From: Alteromonas macleodii
Lineage (GTDB): Bacteria > Pseudomonadota > Gammaproteobacteria > Enterobacterales > Alteromonadaceae
Length of the DNA stretch: 64,000 bases
NCBI RefSeq assembly: GCF_903772925.1
Contig: NZ_LR812090.1
Location: forward strand, 3,777,730 to 3,841,729
Direction: 5' to 3'
Shown here: one piece after another, positions 45,490 to 55,170 of the stretch
Position numbering within the stretch: position 1 is the first letter of the stretch
Layout: each line of letters begins with the position of its first letter
Program-made: the position numbers and the translations under genes
The notes under the pieces: model-generated
What the model saw: only the letters and a program-made list of their open reading frames with translations
What the model was told of the DNA's origin: nothing
The model's database searches: none

Positions 45490-47706
45490 ATGCAGTCAGG
45501 CAAAAGTATATTCCAACCAGGTCAAAACTGTTGGGTAGAGAACAAAGCTCGTTTCTCTACTCCTCTGATAGATTGCGGAAACTATTACAAAGCCTTGCAT
45601 AGCTCAATTGTTAAAGCCAAACACAGTATTTTTATTGTTGGTTGGGATATAGACAGTCGCATTCGGTTATTACGTGGTGACGATGAAGCTAACAGCGAAG
45701 CACCGAGTGTTATCAGTGACCTGCTTAAATGGAAAGCAGAGCAAAACCCAGACATCAAAATTTACTTACTGCGCTGGGATTCTTCTTTGGCCTTCTTCGC
45801 TCAACGTGAAATGTGGGCAAAAGAAGTGTGGGAAGAGAAAACGCCTGACAATGTTCAAACAGAGCTAGACGATACCATTCCAATGGGCGGCAGCCAGCAT
45901 CAAAAAATTGTAGTTATTGATGACGAACTTGTTTTTTCAGGCGGTATGGATGTTTCGACTAACCGTTGGGATACCCGAGATCACCCCGTGGTATCCGAGG
46001 AAAGAGATGGTCCCGACGGCGAGTACGGTCCGTTACACGATGTTCAAATGGTTTCAAGCGGGCCTGTCGTCGCCGACTTTGCACAACTTGTTAGATGGAG
46101 ATGGCAGCGAGTAGCTGAAGACACCCCTATTAATATTCGTGAAGATGCGCGTATTGATGACAATGCGCCTTTGCCTGAAGCATGGCCAGAAGACTACCCT
46201 CCACTTTTTGAAAACGTAGAGTGTGCGCTTGCTCGAACCATTCCATTTATGGATGAAGCAGAGCCAGCGCAAGAAGTACGTCATATGCTACTCGACTTAA
46301 TTGGCGAAGCAGAGTCGGTTATCTATATCGAAAATCAGTTCACAACTCGTCAAGAAATCGCTGAAGCGCTTAATAAGCAACTTAAGTTAAAGCCAAGCCT
46401 TTCCGTTGTTATTGTTAGTTCTTACGAACCTAAAGGTAAGTTTGAATGTGAGGCGTTTTGGGCTAGCCGCATTGAGTTCAAAGCGATTTTGGAAAAAGGC
46501 ATAGACCCCAAACGAGTAAAGCTGACTTACTCTTCAATAGAAGACATGCAGGGGCGAAAAGCATACAAACGCATTCACTCTAAGGTGATGACCATTGATA
46601 ACAAGTATCTTGTTATTGGGTCTTCAAACCTAAGTAACCGTTCAATGACCCTCGACACTGAAATTGATACGGTTTTGTTCGGCAATAGTAAAGACAACCA
46701 AGCGTGTATAGAGCAAGTGAGAAACGACCTACTTGCTGAGCATACAGGTCGTGATATAGATGCGATGCCGGAGATATTTAACAGCCAGTACCCTGTTGAA
46801 GCATTGATGCAAGATCAAATAGCACATGGTTATGTGCTTACCGAAGTTCGCGACGAAGTATTTACAGAGCACTCGGTTAAAAATGTATTTCGAGCCTTAT
46901 CAGACCCAGAAGAACCGCTTATTTCAGTACCTACATTTGATGGTGACGCGCTACCTGCTCGTAACCCCAAGCGTCGCAGCATAATGATTTTAATTGGCAT
47001 TGCCATTATTGCGGTACTTGGCGGGCTGATGTTTTGGGCCAGCCAGTCAATTCCATGGTTAAGCTCAGACAGCATCAACGCCTTTTTAGAAAAAAGTAGA
47101 GGTACTTATTTTGCCCTTCCAACTGTTTTGCTCGTGTATGTAGTCGGCGGCGTTTTGTTCTTCCCGGTAACCGTACTATCTCTAGCAGTAGCCGCTATTT
47201 TTGGTCCAATTTGGGGGCCTATTTACGGCATTATGGGCGCGCTAATGAGTTCAGCAATTATGTTTGGTATCGGCAAGCTATCGGGTAACGCAGGACTTAG
47301 GAAGATTGGTGGGCCAAAGGTTGCCGCAGTGGATGAAAAGTTGAAACGCAGTGGCGTGGTTGGCGTAGCAGCCATTCGAATGTTGCCTATCGCTCCGTTT
47401 AGTCTGGTGAATTTAGTCGCCGGCATTTCATCTATCGGTATTTTCCAATTTTTAGTAGGTACGTTTTTAGGCATGTTCCCTCCAATGATAGCCAAAGGCT
47501 TAGTCGGCGACTCAATTGCGCAAATTTGGCAGAATCCATCCGTTAAAACCATAAGCTACCTAGTGGGAGGCATTATTTTATGGGGCTTGATGATTTGGGG
47601 GTCGCAAAAATTCGCGCGCTACTATCAAGCTCGAAAAGAGGCTAATACCGAAACGGAAGAAGGCAGTAACAACTGTAAGGATGAGTCTGAAAAATGTGCC
47701 GCATAG
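45490..47706 (+). CDS. Phospholipase D-like / VTT (TVP38/TMEM64, DedA-like) fusion protein
   Basis: 738 aa. Residues 1-480 form a PLD-superfamily enzyme with two HKD motifs, HQKIVVIDDELVFSGGMD (about 137) and HSKVMTIDNKYLVIGSSN (about 361), so the active site looks complete. A membrane helix (about 497-520, IMILIGIAIIAVLGGLMFWA) leads to a VTT domain with several helices (VLLVYVVGGVLFFPVTVLSLAVAA, GPIWGPIYGIMGA, RMLPIAPFSLVNLVAG). PLD enzymes hydrolyse or exchange phospholipid head groups, and VTT proteins are lipid transporters or scramblases. The fusion may couple lipid editing to lipid movement in the inner membrane. The next gene overlaps by 13 nt. Confidence 0.87.
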   Translation: MQSGKSIFQPGQNCWVENKARFSTPLIDCGNYYKALHSSIVKAKHSIFIVGWDIDSRIRLLRGDDEANSEAPSVISDLLKWKAEQNPDIKIYLLRWDSSLAFFAQREMWAKEVWEEKTPDNVQTELDDTIPMGGSQHQKIVVIDDELVFSGGMDVSTNRWDTRDHPVVSEERDGPDGEYGPLHDVQMVSSGPVVADFAQLVRWRWQRVAEDTPINIREDARIDDNAPLPEAWPEDYPPLFENVECALARTIPFMDEAEPAQEVRHMLLDLIGEAESVIYIENQFTTRQEIAEALNKQLKLKPSLSVVIVSSYEPKGKFECEAFWASRIEFKAILEKGIDPKRVKLTYSSIEDMQGRKAYKRIHSKVMTIDNKYLVIGSSNLSNRSMTLDTEIDTVLFGNSKDNQACIEQVRNDLLAEHTGRDIDAMPEIFNSQYPVEALMQDQIAHGYVLTEVRDEVFTEHSVKNVFRALSDPEEPLISVPTFDGDALPARNPKRRSIMILIGIAIIAVLGGLMFWASQSIPWLSSDSINAFLEKSRGTYFALPTVLLVYVVGGVLFFPVTVLSLAVAAIFGPIWGPIYGIMGALMSSAIMFGIGKLSGNAGLRKIGGPKVAAVDEKLKRSGVVGVAAIRMLPIAPFSLVNLVAGISSIGIFQFLVGTFLGMFPPMIAKGLVGDSIAQIWQNPSVKTISYLVGGIILWGLMIWGSQKFARYYQARKEANTETEEGSNNCKDESEKCAA

Positions 47707-48401
47707 TTACCTACAATATCCATAGCGGAGTTGGCAGGGATAAAAAGCACGACTACAAACGTATTGGGCAGTTTCTTGCGAACAGCGGTGCTGACGTGGT
47801 TTTGCTTCAAGAAATGGATACGCGCCCTCCCGAACGAGATACAGCGCAAGATGTAAAAGACATCTGCGCTGGCAATACGTTTAAATTGATTCCCTCCCCA
47901 GCAATTAGAGAATCTGATGGGTGGTATGGCAATGCAATTTTAACCCGTTTTGATGTGTTGGAACACGACACCATAGATGTGAGTCAAACAGGTCGACAGC
48001 CAAGAAACGTGCAGATTGTTGAATTAAAGACTGAGAAAACGCCTCTGACGGTGGTGAATACCCACAAAGGGCTCAAGAAACTTGAGCGTCGTTCGCAGTT
48101 TTCTCTGCTCCACGAGCACTTGTCGCGGCGTTTAAAAGAAAAACAAACGCCGCTATTTCTAGCAGGTGATTTTAACGAATGGCAGTTTTTTTCAAAGGCC
48201 TTTAAGGCATTAAATGATTTGCTATTGCAACAGAAAATTGGTGCCACGTTTCCTAGCAACTTCCCTGTATTTTCTCTCGACCGCGTCTGGGTAACTGAAG
48301 ATATTAAGGTAAAGTCATGTAGGAAACTAAAGAACGAAAAAACTAAGGTGTTGTCCGATCATTTACCCGTATTGGTAGATATTGTTCTACCTGAAGCGTA
48401 A
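47694..48401 (+). CDS. Endonuclease/exonuclease/phosphatase-family protein
   Basis: 235 aa. EEP-fold motifs are MCRIVTYNIHSGVG (Asn), VVLLQEMDTRP (metal-binding Glu), VVNTHKGLKKLERRSQ, FLAGDFNEW (Asp-x-Asn) and the terminal LSDHLPVLVDI (Asp-His). All the usual catalytic residues are present, and there is no signal peptide. The 13-nt overlap with the PLD-VTT gene indicates tight coupling, so a phosphodiesterase or phosphatase acting on lipid head groups is more likely than DNA repair. The substrate is unproven. Confidence 0.85.
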   Translation: MCRIVTYNIHSGVGRDKKHDYKRIGQFLANSGADVVLLQEMDTRPPERDTAQDVKDICAGNTFKLIPSPAIRESDGWYGNAILTRFDVLEHDTIDVSQTGRQPRNVQIVELKTEKTPLTVVNTHKGLKKLERRSQFSLLHEHLSRRLKEKQTPLFLAGDFNEWQFFSKAFKALNDLLLQQKIGATFPSNFPVFSLDRVWVTEDIKVKSCRKLKNEKTKVLSDHLPVLVDIVLPEA

Positions 48402-48445
48402 GCGAAAATGCTATTTTCAATAAATGAAAAGTGGGATTTTCTCGA

Positions 48446-49426
48446 TTATGCTGATTTCGCCACAAAGGATGACGCCGCAAACTCTAGGGTACCGCACCAA
48501 TGTTTGAGCGCATTCTCCTTTGCTACCACTTTTCGAATGATATCGATAACTTGCTGATATTCGTGCGTAGCTTTTCTCTGTTTGTTTGTAGCGGCTAGCA
48601 CAGTTCGATGCATTTCAGGTTGGGTGATTTTCAGGGTAGAAACCAGGCCTGACTCTTTCAGATGAAAAATAGCTGAAGTGGGCAATATCATTACCCCCTC
48701 CCCTTGCATTACTTGCCTTAGCCCTGTCATCAACTGCCCAGAATATGCAAGATCATGCTTAAGGCTCACTCCTGTAGCTTTTTCGTAATCAGCAATAAGC
48801 TGACCAAGTGCATCTTTATTTCCGGGCGATAAAAGAGGTAGTTCACTTATTTCCCAGAATTTTATCATTGATTTATCTTTAAGGTTGGCGTACTCGGGAT
48901 AAGCTGGGGAACCAGTAAAAACGAGATGTAGCTCTTCTTGAATAAGAGGGGTCACGCTCATAAATTTAGGTTCTATCGCCTGTTGATAAGTTAAAGCAAT
49001 ATCTACCTGTTTTGATTCGAGCCAGTCGTTGATGGTGTATGAAGGCCCAGTGCTGATCTCTACTTTCAACGCTTTATGATTACTCGTTATTTCAGTTAAT
49101 AACGGCAGGGAAAGTACGTTGCCAATTGACGGAAGCATTCCTATTTTTACTACTTTTTGCTGTTCTCCCTGAAATGCTTGCAACGCTGATTTCACGTTGT
49201 CAATTTCACCCATTATTTTCTCTGCGTGTTTGTAAAATACTTCTCCAGCGGGCGTTAAGCTTATACCCGAAAAACTTCGTTCTAGCAGCGTTGCTTTGAC
49301 TTCTCGCTCCAAGCTTGCAAGTTGCTGACTAATAGCAGGCTGAGCAATATCTAGGGCTCTTGCCGCCGCAGCAATACTGCCTCGCTGTACTGTGGTTATA
49401 AAGTAATGTAGCTGTTTAGAGTGCAC
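48446..49426 (-). CDS. LysR-family transcriptional regulator
   Basis: 326 aa. The winged helix MHSKQLHYFITTVQRGSIAA then ALDIAQPAISQQLASLERE resembles the Nac/CynR-like branch. The effector domain spans about 90-300, with a C-terminal extension. It is divergent from the TonB-dependent receptor gene and the genes that follow it, and is the likely regulator of that locus. The effector is unknown. Confidence 0.85.
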   Translation of the reverse strand: MHSKQLHYFITTVQRGSIAAAARALDIAQPAISQQLASLEREVKATLLERSFSGISLTPAGEVFYKHAEKIMGEIDNVKSALQAFQGEQQKVVKIGMLPSIGNVLSLPLLTEITSNHKALKVEISTGPSYTINDWLESKQVDIALTYQQAIEPKFMSVTPLIQEELHLVFTGSPAYPEYANLKDKSMIKFWEISELPLLSPGNKDALGQLIADYEKATGVSLKHDLAYSGQLMTGLRQVMQGEGVMILPTSAIFHLKESGLVSTLKITQPEMHRTVLAATNKQRKATHEYQQVIDIIRKVVAKENALKHWCGTLEFAASSFVAKSA

Positions 49427-49824
49427 TTAACCCCCTTTTGGAAGGCAATAGAGAATAGCCCAGCGTAACTGCATCTGAAGTCAGCAAGGTATATGCCATT
49501 CCAATAGGTTATATGAAGCAAAGATGTAAATAAAAGCGCCCACAGATGGGTTAAAAAAATCTCACATTAGATGCTACTTAAGTCTAATACCAAGAAAACC
49601 GTGAGTTTCCGAAGGGGTCAATATTTTTCTTATACCCCTGAATATTCTTCTTTCTTCCACCAGCGGCAAAGAGTTTTTAGCCTAGTCCCTGTACACGAGT
49701 TACACAATAACAATTACAAGATGTGTATGCATCAATGTGGTGCTCGTGCGTGCCTAGAAAGAGTGCAGATCCAGTTAATCTGCATTCATAAATTAAGTAG
49801 CAATAAGCACGATTGGGAACACTA
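49427..49824. promoter_or_regulatory. Divergent promoter region of the LysR gene and the TonB-receptor locus
   Basis: 398 bp. An 84-codon open frame inside (49571-49825) is Cys- and His-rich but has no ribosome site and no family features, so I regard it as non-coding leader. I could not single out a LysR box. Confidence 0.45.
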
Positions 49825-52419
49825 ATGAATCAAAAGAAACTCCACACTGCAGTACGTTACGCACTTACCGGATTAACCCTTTTCACTACCTCAATGCTAG
49901 TACAGGCACAAGAAGCCAGCGAGGAAACTACAGAAGCTAAAGACTTAGAGCGTATAGCCGTTGTTGGCGCTCGTGGTGCGCCGCGCTCAGTGACAAGTTC
50001 GCCCGTTCCCGTTGACGTCTTAACCGCAGAAGACGTTGAAGCCGTTGCGTTTACCGACATGAACAACGTTCTAATGACCCTTGTACCTTCCTACTCGGTT
50101 GGCAGACAGCCTATCTCAGACGGCGGCACCTTTATTCGTCCTGCGACGCTTCGAGGCATGCCTACAGACAAAACCTTGGTTTTGGTGAACTCTAAACGCC
50201 GTCACAGAGCAGCGCTTGTTTCAATTGGTGGCTCTGGTACTCAGGGTCCAGATATCGCAACTATTCCTACAGCAGCAATCCAAAGTGTTGAGGTATTGCG
50301 AGACGGTGCGGCAGCTCAGTATGGTTCGGATGCCATCGCAGGGGTAATTAACTTCCAACTTAAAAACAATACTGAGGGTGGCTCTTTCACCATTGATTAT
50401 GGTAGCTACTATGAAGGTGATGGCGACCAGATTACCGTTACAGGAAACAAAGGTTTCGCCCTTGGTGACGATGGATTCTTCAGCATTTCAGCCGAATACT
50501 CAGATAGTGAAGCGACCTATAGAGGCGAACAATATTGTGAACCATGGTTCTGTGTAGACGAGCAATCAGCCGAGTACATCGCTGATGCTACCGCTATGGC
50601 CAACAGTGTGCATGGTTCAGACGTAGTACAACCATGGGGGCAACCTAATACCAGCGGAAAACGCGTCTTTTTCAACGCGGGATACGCGCTAAGCGCTGAA
50701 GCTGAACTCTATGCCTTTGGTAACTATTCCGAAAGCGAAGGTGACGGGTCTTTCTACTATCGCTACCCTGGCAACGGGACTATTGAAGATATCCGTCTTG
50801 AAGACGGTTCTATTTGGAATCCTACAGAGTTTTTCCCTGGCGGGTTTACACCGCGTTTCTTTGGTGATGTCACTGATTATTCAATGGTGGGTGGCATAAA
50901 AGGCATGTCGGGTGATCTTACTTACGATATCAGTGGTCGTTACGGCAACAACGAAATTTCTTACACGCTAGCAAATACCATTAACCCTTCTTTGGGCAAT
51001 GAGTCGCCTACGTCGTTTGAGCCTGGCGATTTAACTAACGAAGAAACCCAAATTCAAGCTGATTTTACCTATGACCTAAGTGAGTACGTACTCGCTTTTG
51101 GAGCTAGCTATCTAGACGAGTCTTATGAAATTTCTGAAGGTGAGGTAAGCTCATATTTTGCAGGCCCTTACGCTACCTCTGACCCGTATGGCTTTTGTGA
51201 CGGAACTACCGCTACTGCCGAAGGACTAGCCGTTATTGCAAACGGTTCAACATTAAATTGTGCTGACCCAGATGATGCTGTCTATACAGTAGTTGGCGTA
51301 GGTTCTAACGGTTTCCCGGGTTACTCACCTGACTATTCAGGTTCATATGAACGTGATTCTTATGCGGTGTACACAGACATTTCGGGAGACATTACTGACG
51401 AGCTATTTGCCCAAGCAGCATTACGCTATGAGGACTATTCAGATTTTGGCTCTGAAGTAGTTTACAAAGTCGCGGCATTTTATCAATTAAACAACGATGT
51501 AGGTTTTAGATCTTCATTTGGTACAGGCTTCAGAGCGCCAACCCCAGGTCAGCAGGGTACAACTAACGTATCAACTCGCCTGCCTGATGGTTTCCCTGTA
51601 GCTACGGGCTTATTCCCTGCTGGCGGCGAAGTTGCGCAGGCACTTGGTGCAGAAGAACTTTCACCTGAAAAGTCGACCAACTTTACATTAGGTATGACGG
51701 CCAACTATGGTGATTTAACCCTTACCGTAGATTACTACAATATCAAATTAGAGGACCGCCTTTACTCTGTATCCACACGTGATGTCTCAACAACGGTGGT
51801 AACCGACCCAGATGCTGATGGTTATGATGCTTACCAGAATTACTTAGCCCTTGCTGGAGCAAACGTGTCGGGCGCTGAGTCAATCGGTGGTGTTTTCTTC
51901 TTCCAGAACGCATTCGATACAGTGACAGAGGGCTTGGATGTCGTAGCTACATACAAGATGGAATCCAAGTATGGCTCAACCGTTTTAACCGGCTCGGTTA
52001 ACTATAATAAAACTGAGTTTGACTCTGACCCCAGCGAATATCTAGACGCAGAAGATCAGTTCGATTTTGAAAATAGCCGACCTGAAATGCGCGGTGTGTT
52101 CTCAGTCACTCACAGTTACGACGTATGGTCTGCGGTAGCTCGCCTTAGCTATTTCGGCGAATACGAAAACGCGGGGAGCAATGATGGTGTGGATCCAACA
52201 AGCATTCAAACCTTCGGCGACGAATTTATGTTTGATATCGAAGGCTCTTACCTAATTAGCGAAAACCTTACGCTTTCAGTGGGTGTCAGAAATCTATTTG
52301 ATAACTACCCAGATCTGAGTACTAACGGAGACGCTTGTTGTGGCGAGCTGTATGACTCTGGCTCGATAGTCGACTGGCAGGGTGGGTACTATTACACACG
52401 GTTAGCTGCTCGTTTCTAA
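49825..52419 (+). CDS. TonB-dependent outer-membrane receptor
   Basis: 864 aa from the ATG at 49825 (GGGA 7 nt before it). A signal peptide (TLFTTSMLVQAQ) is followed by a TonB-box-like segment (ERIAVVGARGAP) and a plug domain (VPVDVLTAEDVE, TLRGMPTDKTLVLVNSKRRH, SVEVLRDGAAAQYGSDAIAGVIN). The large barrel has the typical FGTGFRAPTPGQQG and LSPEKSTNFTLGM blocks and ends in YYYTRLAARF. The ligand is unknown. The downstream TauE/SafE permease and Tat-exported aminotransferase suggest an organic nutrient rather than a metal chelate. Confidence 0.92.
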   Translation: MNQKKLHTAVRYALTGLTLFTTSMLVQAQEASEETTEAKDLERIAVVGARGAPRSVTSSPVPVDVLTAEDVEAVAFTDMNNVLMTLVPSYSVGRQPISDGGTFIRPATLRGMPTDKTLVLVNSKRRHRAALVSIGGSGTQGPDIATIPTAAIQSVEVLRDGAAAQYGSDAIAGVINFQLKNNTEGGSFTIDYGSYYEGDGDQITVTGNKGFALGDDGFFSISAEYSDSEATYRGEQYCEPWFCVDEQSAEYIADATAMANSVHGSDVVQPWGQPNTSGKRVFFNAGYALSAEAELYAFGNYSESEGDGSFYYRYPGNGTIEDIRLEDGSIWNPTEFFPGGFTPRFFGDVTDYSMVGGIKGMSGDLTYDISGRYGNNEISYTLANTINPSLGNESPTSFEPGDLTNEETQIQADFTYDLSEYVLAFGASYLDESYEISEGEVSSYFAGPYATSDPYGFCDGTTATAEGLAVIANGSTLNCADPDDAVYTVVGVGSNGFPGYSPDYSGSYERDSYAVYTDISGDITDELFAQAALRYEDYSDFGSEVVYKVAAFYQLNNDVGFRSSFGTGFRAPTPGQQGTTNVSTRLPDGFPVATGLFPAGGEVAQALGAEELSPEKSTNFTLGMTANYGDLTLTVDYYNIKLEDRLYSVSTRDVSTTVVTDPDADGYDAYQNYLALAGANVSGAESIGGVFFFQNAFDTVTEGLDVVATYKMESKYGSTVLTGSVNYNKTEFDSDPSEYLDAEDQFDFENSRPEMRGVFSVTHSYDVWSAVARLSYFGEYENAGSNDGVDPTSIQTFGDEFMFDIEGSYLISENLTLSVGVRNLFDNYPDLSTNGDACCGELYDSGSIVDWQGGYYYTRLAARF

Positions 52420-52430
52420 CCCGGGTTAAC

Positions 52431-52461
52431 AAACACCGGCGTAAGCCGGTGTTTGCGTTTT
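52431..52461 (+). terminator. Terminator or attenuator after the receptor gene
   Basis: AAACACCGGC and GCCGGTGTTT form a 10-bp stem with a GTAA loop, followed by GCGTTTTT. It lies between the receptor and the permease in the same direction, so it may only partly stop transcription. Confidence 0.75.
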
Positions 52462-52535
52462 TAAATAACTGTATATAAGTAAAACTTAAAAGGTCATTCA
52501 ATGTTTAAAGCTGTATTGTGTGGGGTAGAAAACTG

Positions 52536-53357
52536 ATGGAAATAGAACTACTGTGGTTTGTAGTTACCTTGTGTATAACCGGTGCCATTGCTGGTATTAC
52601 CGCAGGTCTATTCGGCAATGGTGGAGGCTTTGTTGTTGTTCCTGCCCTACTCGCTGTTTTTCCTTTCTTTACTCCCCCTTCTGAATCACTAGTGAAAGTT
52701 GCAATAGGTACGTCATTGGCATCAATTGTCGTATCTAGCGCGCGTTCTGTTATGGCGCACCGAGCCAAAGGCGCCGTTGATTTTGACATCCTTAAGTCTT
52801 GGAGTATTTGGCTTATTCTTGGTGTGGGCGGAGGACTATTAATCGCGAATAACTCTAGTGCGAATGGCTTAACCGTAGTATTCGCTGCAGGTGTACTGCT
52901 TTACTCTGTATATTTTCTTTTCCCTGAATTTGTTGTACGTCCCGGCCTTGTTTTCGATATGCCTAAAGGCATAGGCAAAGCGGTACTAGCATTTGTATTG
53001 GGCGGCTTCTCTGCATTACTTGGTATAGGGGGAGGCACGCCAACCGTCATAACAATGGTGATGTGCCAACGCACTATTCAGCAAGCTGTTGCTACCGCTG
53101 CCGGCGTTGGATTTCTCATCGGCCTACCAGGTGCTATCGGCTTTCTATTTATGAAGCATCCAGACACGGCATCTCTTCCTGTTGGCACTATTGGCTACAT
53201 CAACATTCCAGCGCTCATCGCTATCAGCATAGGCGCAATTTTTACTGCACCTATCGGAGCGAAGATGGCGCATAACTTTAGTGAAAAAAAGCTAAAGCGA
53301 TTGTTTGGCATTTATCTCGTCATTGTTTCAAGCGCAATGTTCTATAAAGCCATTTAA
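52536..53357 (+). CDS. TauE/SafE-family membrane permease
   Basis: 273 aa from the ATG at 52536; a GTG six codons upstream is an alternative start. About eight helices are arranged in two halves with the family glycine motifs GITAGLFGNGGGFVVVPAL and GGFSALLGIGGGTPTV. TauE/SafE proteins are linked to export of sulfite, sulfoacetate and other organic anions. It is followed after 19 nt by the Tat aminotransferase gene, so the two are co-transcribed. Confidence 0.88.
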   Translation: MEIELLWFVVTLCITGAIAGITAGLFGNGGGFVVVPALLAVFPFFTPPSESLVKVAIGTSLASIVVSSARSVMAHRAKGAVDFDILKSWSIWLILGVGGGLLIANNSSANGLTVVFAAGVLLYSVYFLFPEFVVRPGLVFDMPKGIGKAVLAFVLGGFSALLGIGGGTPTVITMVMCQRTIQQAVATAAGVGFLIGLPGAIGFLFMKHPDTASLPVGTIGYINIPALIAISIGAIFTAPIGAKMAHNFSEKKLKRLFGIYLVIVSSAMFYKAI

Positions 53358-53376
53358 AATAAAAAGGAGAATATCT

Positions 53377-54555
53377 ATGAGTTATAACCGTTCAAGACGT
53401 TTATTTTTAGGTGGCTCGGTAGCAGCATCAGCCATAGGAGCAACAGGTTTTAGTAACTTGGTTAGCGCTCAATCTTCAAGTGCTGCAGCAAATGAGGCGG
53501 CATCGGTGATTTATGGCCCAAAACCTGGCGTAGCGAAACTAAACGCTAACGAAAATCCGTTCGGCCCTAGCCCCAAAGCGTTGGATGCCATTGCTCAGGC
53601 CTCTGCTCAAGGAGGTGCTTATTACGCTTATCCAGCAGCGATGACCCTGTTAGATATGATAGCCGAGCGTCATGGCATTACGCGTAAGAATATTTCACTA
53701 AGCGCAGGGTCTAGCCCAATTCTTTCCTACGCAGCCGTTGCTGCCAGTAAAAACGGTAAGATTCTTGGTCCGGATCTTTTTTGGGACACCACCTCAAAAG
53801 CACCTGAGAAACAAGGTGCGCCTGAAATAGTAAGAATTGCTAATACAGCAGATCTCGACATTGACCTTGACGCCATGTATGCCGCTATTGATGACTCTAT
53901 CGGTATGGTACATATCTGTAACCCTAACAACCCCACGGGTAAAGTGCTTGATCCAGATAAACTTCGCGAATTTTGTATCAAAGCCTCGAAAAAGACACTT
54001 GTTTTAGTTGACGAGGCCTATAACGAACTCATCGAAGAGCCACCAAAGCATTCAATGATCCCGCTTGTTAAAGCTGGCCACAACGTCATCGTTGCGAGAA
54101 CCTTCTCGAAGATTTATGGTTTAGCGGGTATGCGAGTAGGCTATCTAATAGCATCTGAGGAAAATACTGAATGGATTAATCGCTTTGGTATGGGCGGCTA
54201 CACATTGAACCAAGCGGGCCTAGCAGCCGCAATAGCGAGCTATAATGACGATGCCTTTTTAACGTTTTCTAAAGAAAAAATTTATGAAGGTAAATCTATG
54301 GTTATGGACGCTGTGAAGGCTAATGGTTTGACAGCCTTACCCTCTAGTACTAACTTTATCTTTGTTAATCTTGGTAATGGCAATGCCGAGTATTTTCGAC
54401 AAGCTATGGCTGAAAAAGACGTACTTATCCGAGGCATTTATCGTACTTACAATAATTGGTCTCGTGTAAGCATGGGCAAAATAGCTGACGTTAAACGTTA
54501 TGTCGATGCAATGCCAGCTGCGTTAGAAAAAATGTATGCAATGCAAAAAGGCTAA
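53377..54555 (+). CDS. Tat-exported class I/II PLP-dependent aminotransferase
   Basis: 392 aa, starting at the ATG at 53377 with AAAGGAG before it; the longer open frame from 53305 overlaps the permease gene. The N-terminus carries a twin-arginine signal (NRSRRLFLGGSVAASAIGAT, then an Ala-rich c-region). The mature protein resembles histidinol-phosphate aminotransferases: KLNANENPFGPSPKAL, HICNPNNPTGKVLDP, VDEAYNEL and the PLP lysine in ARTFSKIYGLAGMRVGY. Tat export fits a protein folded around PLP in the cytoplasm. A periplasmic aminotransferase is unusual, and the amino donor and acceptor are unknown. Confidence 0.88.
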   Translation: MSYNRSRRLFLGGSVAASAIGATGFSNLVSAQSSSAAANEAASVIYGPKPGVAKLNANENPFGPSPKALDAIAQASAQGGAYYAYPAAMTLLDMIAERHGITRKNISLSAGSSPILSYAAVAASKNGKILGPDLFWDTTSKAPEKQGAPEIVRIANTADLDIDLDAMYAAIDDSIGMVHICNPNNPTGKVLDPDKLREFCIKASKKTLVLVDEAYNELIEEPPKHSMIPLVKAGHNVIVARTFSKIYGLAGMRVGYLIASEENTEWINRFGMGGYTLNQAGLAAAIASYNDDAFLTFSKEKIYEGKSMVMDAVKANGLTALPSSTNFIFVNLGNGNAEYFRQAMAEKDVLIRGIYRTYNNWSRVSMGKIADVKRYVDAMPAALEKMYAMQKG

Positions 54556-54562
54556 AAATATA

Positions 54563-54592
54563 GGGGCATGTGTCAGCTTAGATACATGCCTA
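54563..54592 (+). terminator. Weak hairpin after the aminotransferase gene
   Basis: GGCATGT pairs with ACATGCC around a 12-nt loop. No T-run follows. Confidence 0.3.
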
Positions 54593-54804
54593 GCCCTCTT
54601 CATTCCCCCCTAAGCACCAGCCTTCTAATTCAACTAAAAGTCTAATACGCACAAAAGTCACCTTTGTCATATACTCAATTCTGTAAGTTCTCATGTAGAG
54701 CATGACTGCAATAATATTTTCAAAGGTATTGTTGCAGTAACGCAAAAGTTGCACATACTTTACTAAAAAGGCATCACGTTAAATGCCATTCAAGGAGGCT
54801 GTAA

Positions 54805-55170
54805 ATGTCACTTTCTGTACTAGTTGCTGATGATTCCAAGTTGTCGAGGCGTAGTGTTATACGCTCGCTTCCCCAAGATTTAGAATACGAGATAACTGAA
54901 GCAACAAACGGACAAGAGGCAATAAATGCTCTCTGCGAAAACGAATTTGCGCTCATTCTTTTAGATCTTACCATGCCCGAGGTAGACGGCGTTGGCGTGT
55001 TAGAGCATTTACATGAAAAGTCTAACATGCCAAACGTTATTGTAATAAGTGCTGATTTTCAGCCGGAAAAGCAAAAAATTGTGATGTCTTTAGGCGCTAA
55101 GCGTTTTCTTCGCAAACCCTTAGATAAAGAAGAGTTGGCCATGGCACTGTTTGAGCTGGGGTATCTATGA
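54805..55170 (+). CDS. CheY-like single-domain response regulator
   Basis: 121 aa, receiver only. It has the acidic pair in VLVADDSKLSRR, the phospho-acceptor Asp in LILLDLTMPEVDG and Lys in FLRKPLDKEEL. A strong AAGGAGG lies before the ATG. Its stop overlaps the start of the CheC-like gene by 4 nt (ATGA). With the downstream CheC-like protein and kinase it forms a compact three-gene phospho-relay unit. Confidence 0.92.
   Translation: MSLSVLVADDSKLSRRSVIRSLPQDLEYEITEATNGQEAINALCENEFALILLDLTMPEVDGVGVLEHLHEKSNMPNVIVISADFQPEKQKIVMSLGAKRFLRKPLDKEELAMALFELGYL

Noticed and set aside
49571..49825. 84-codon Cys/His-rich open frame before the TonB-dependent receptor
   Set aside because: No ribosome site and no family features. 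It ends in the leader of the receptor gene.
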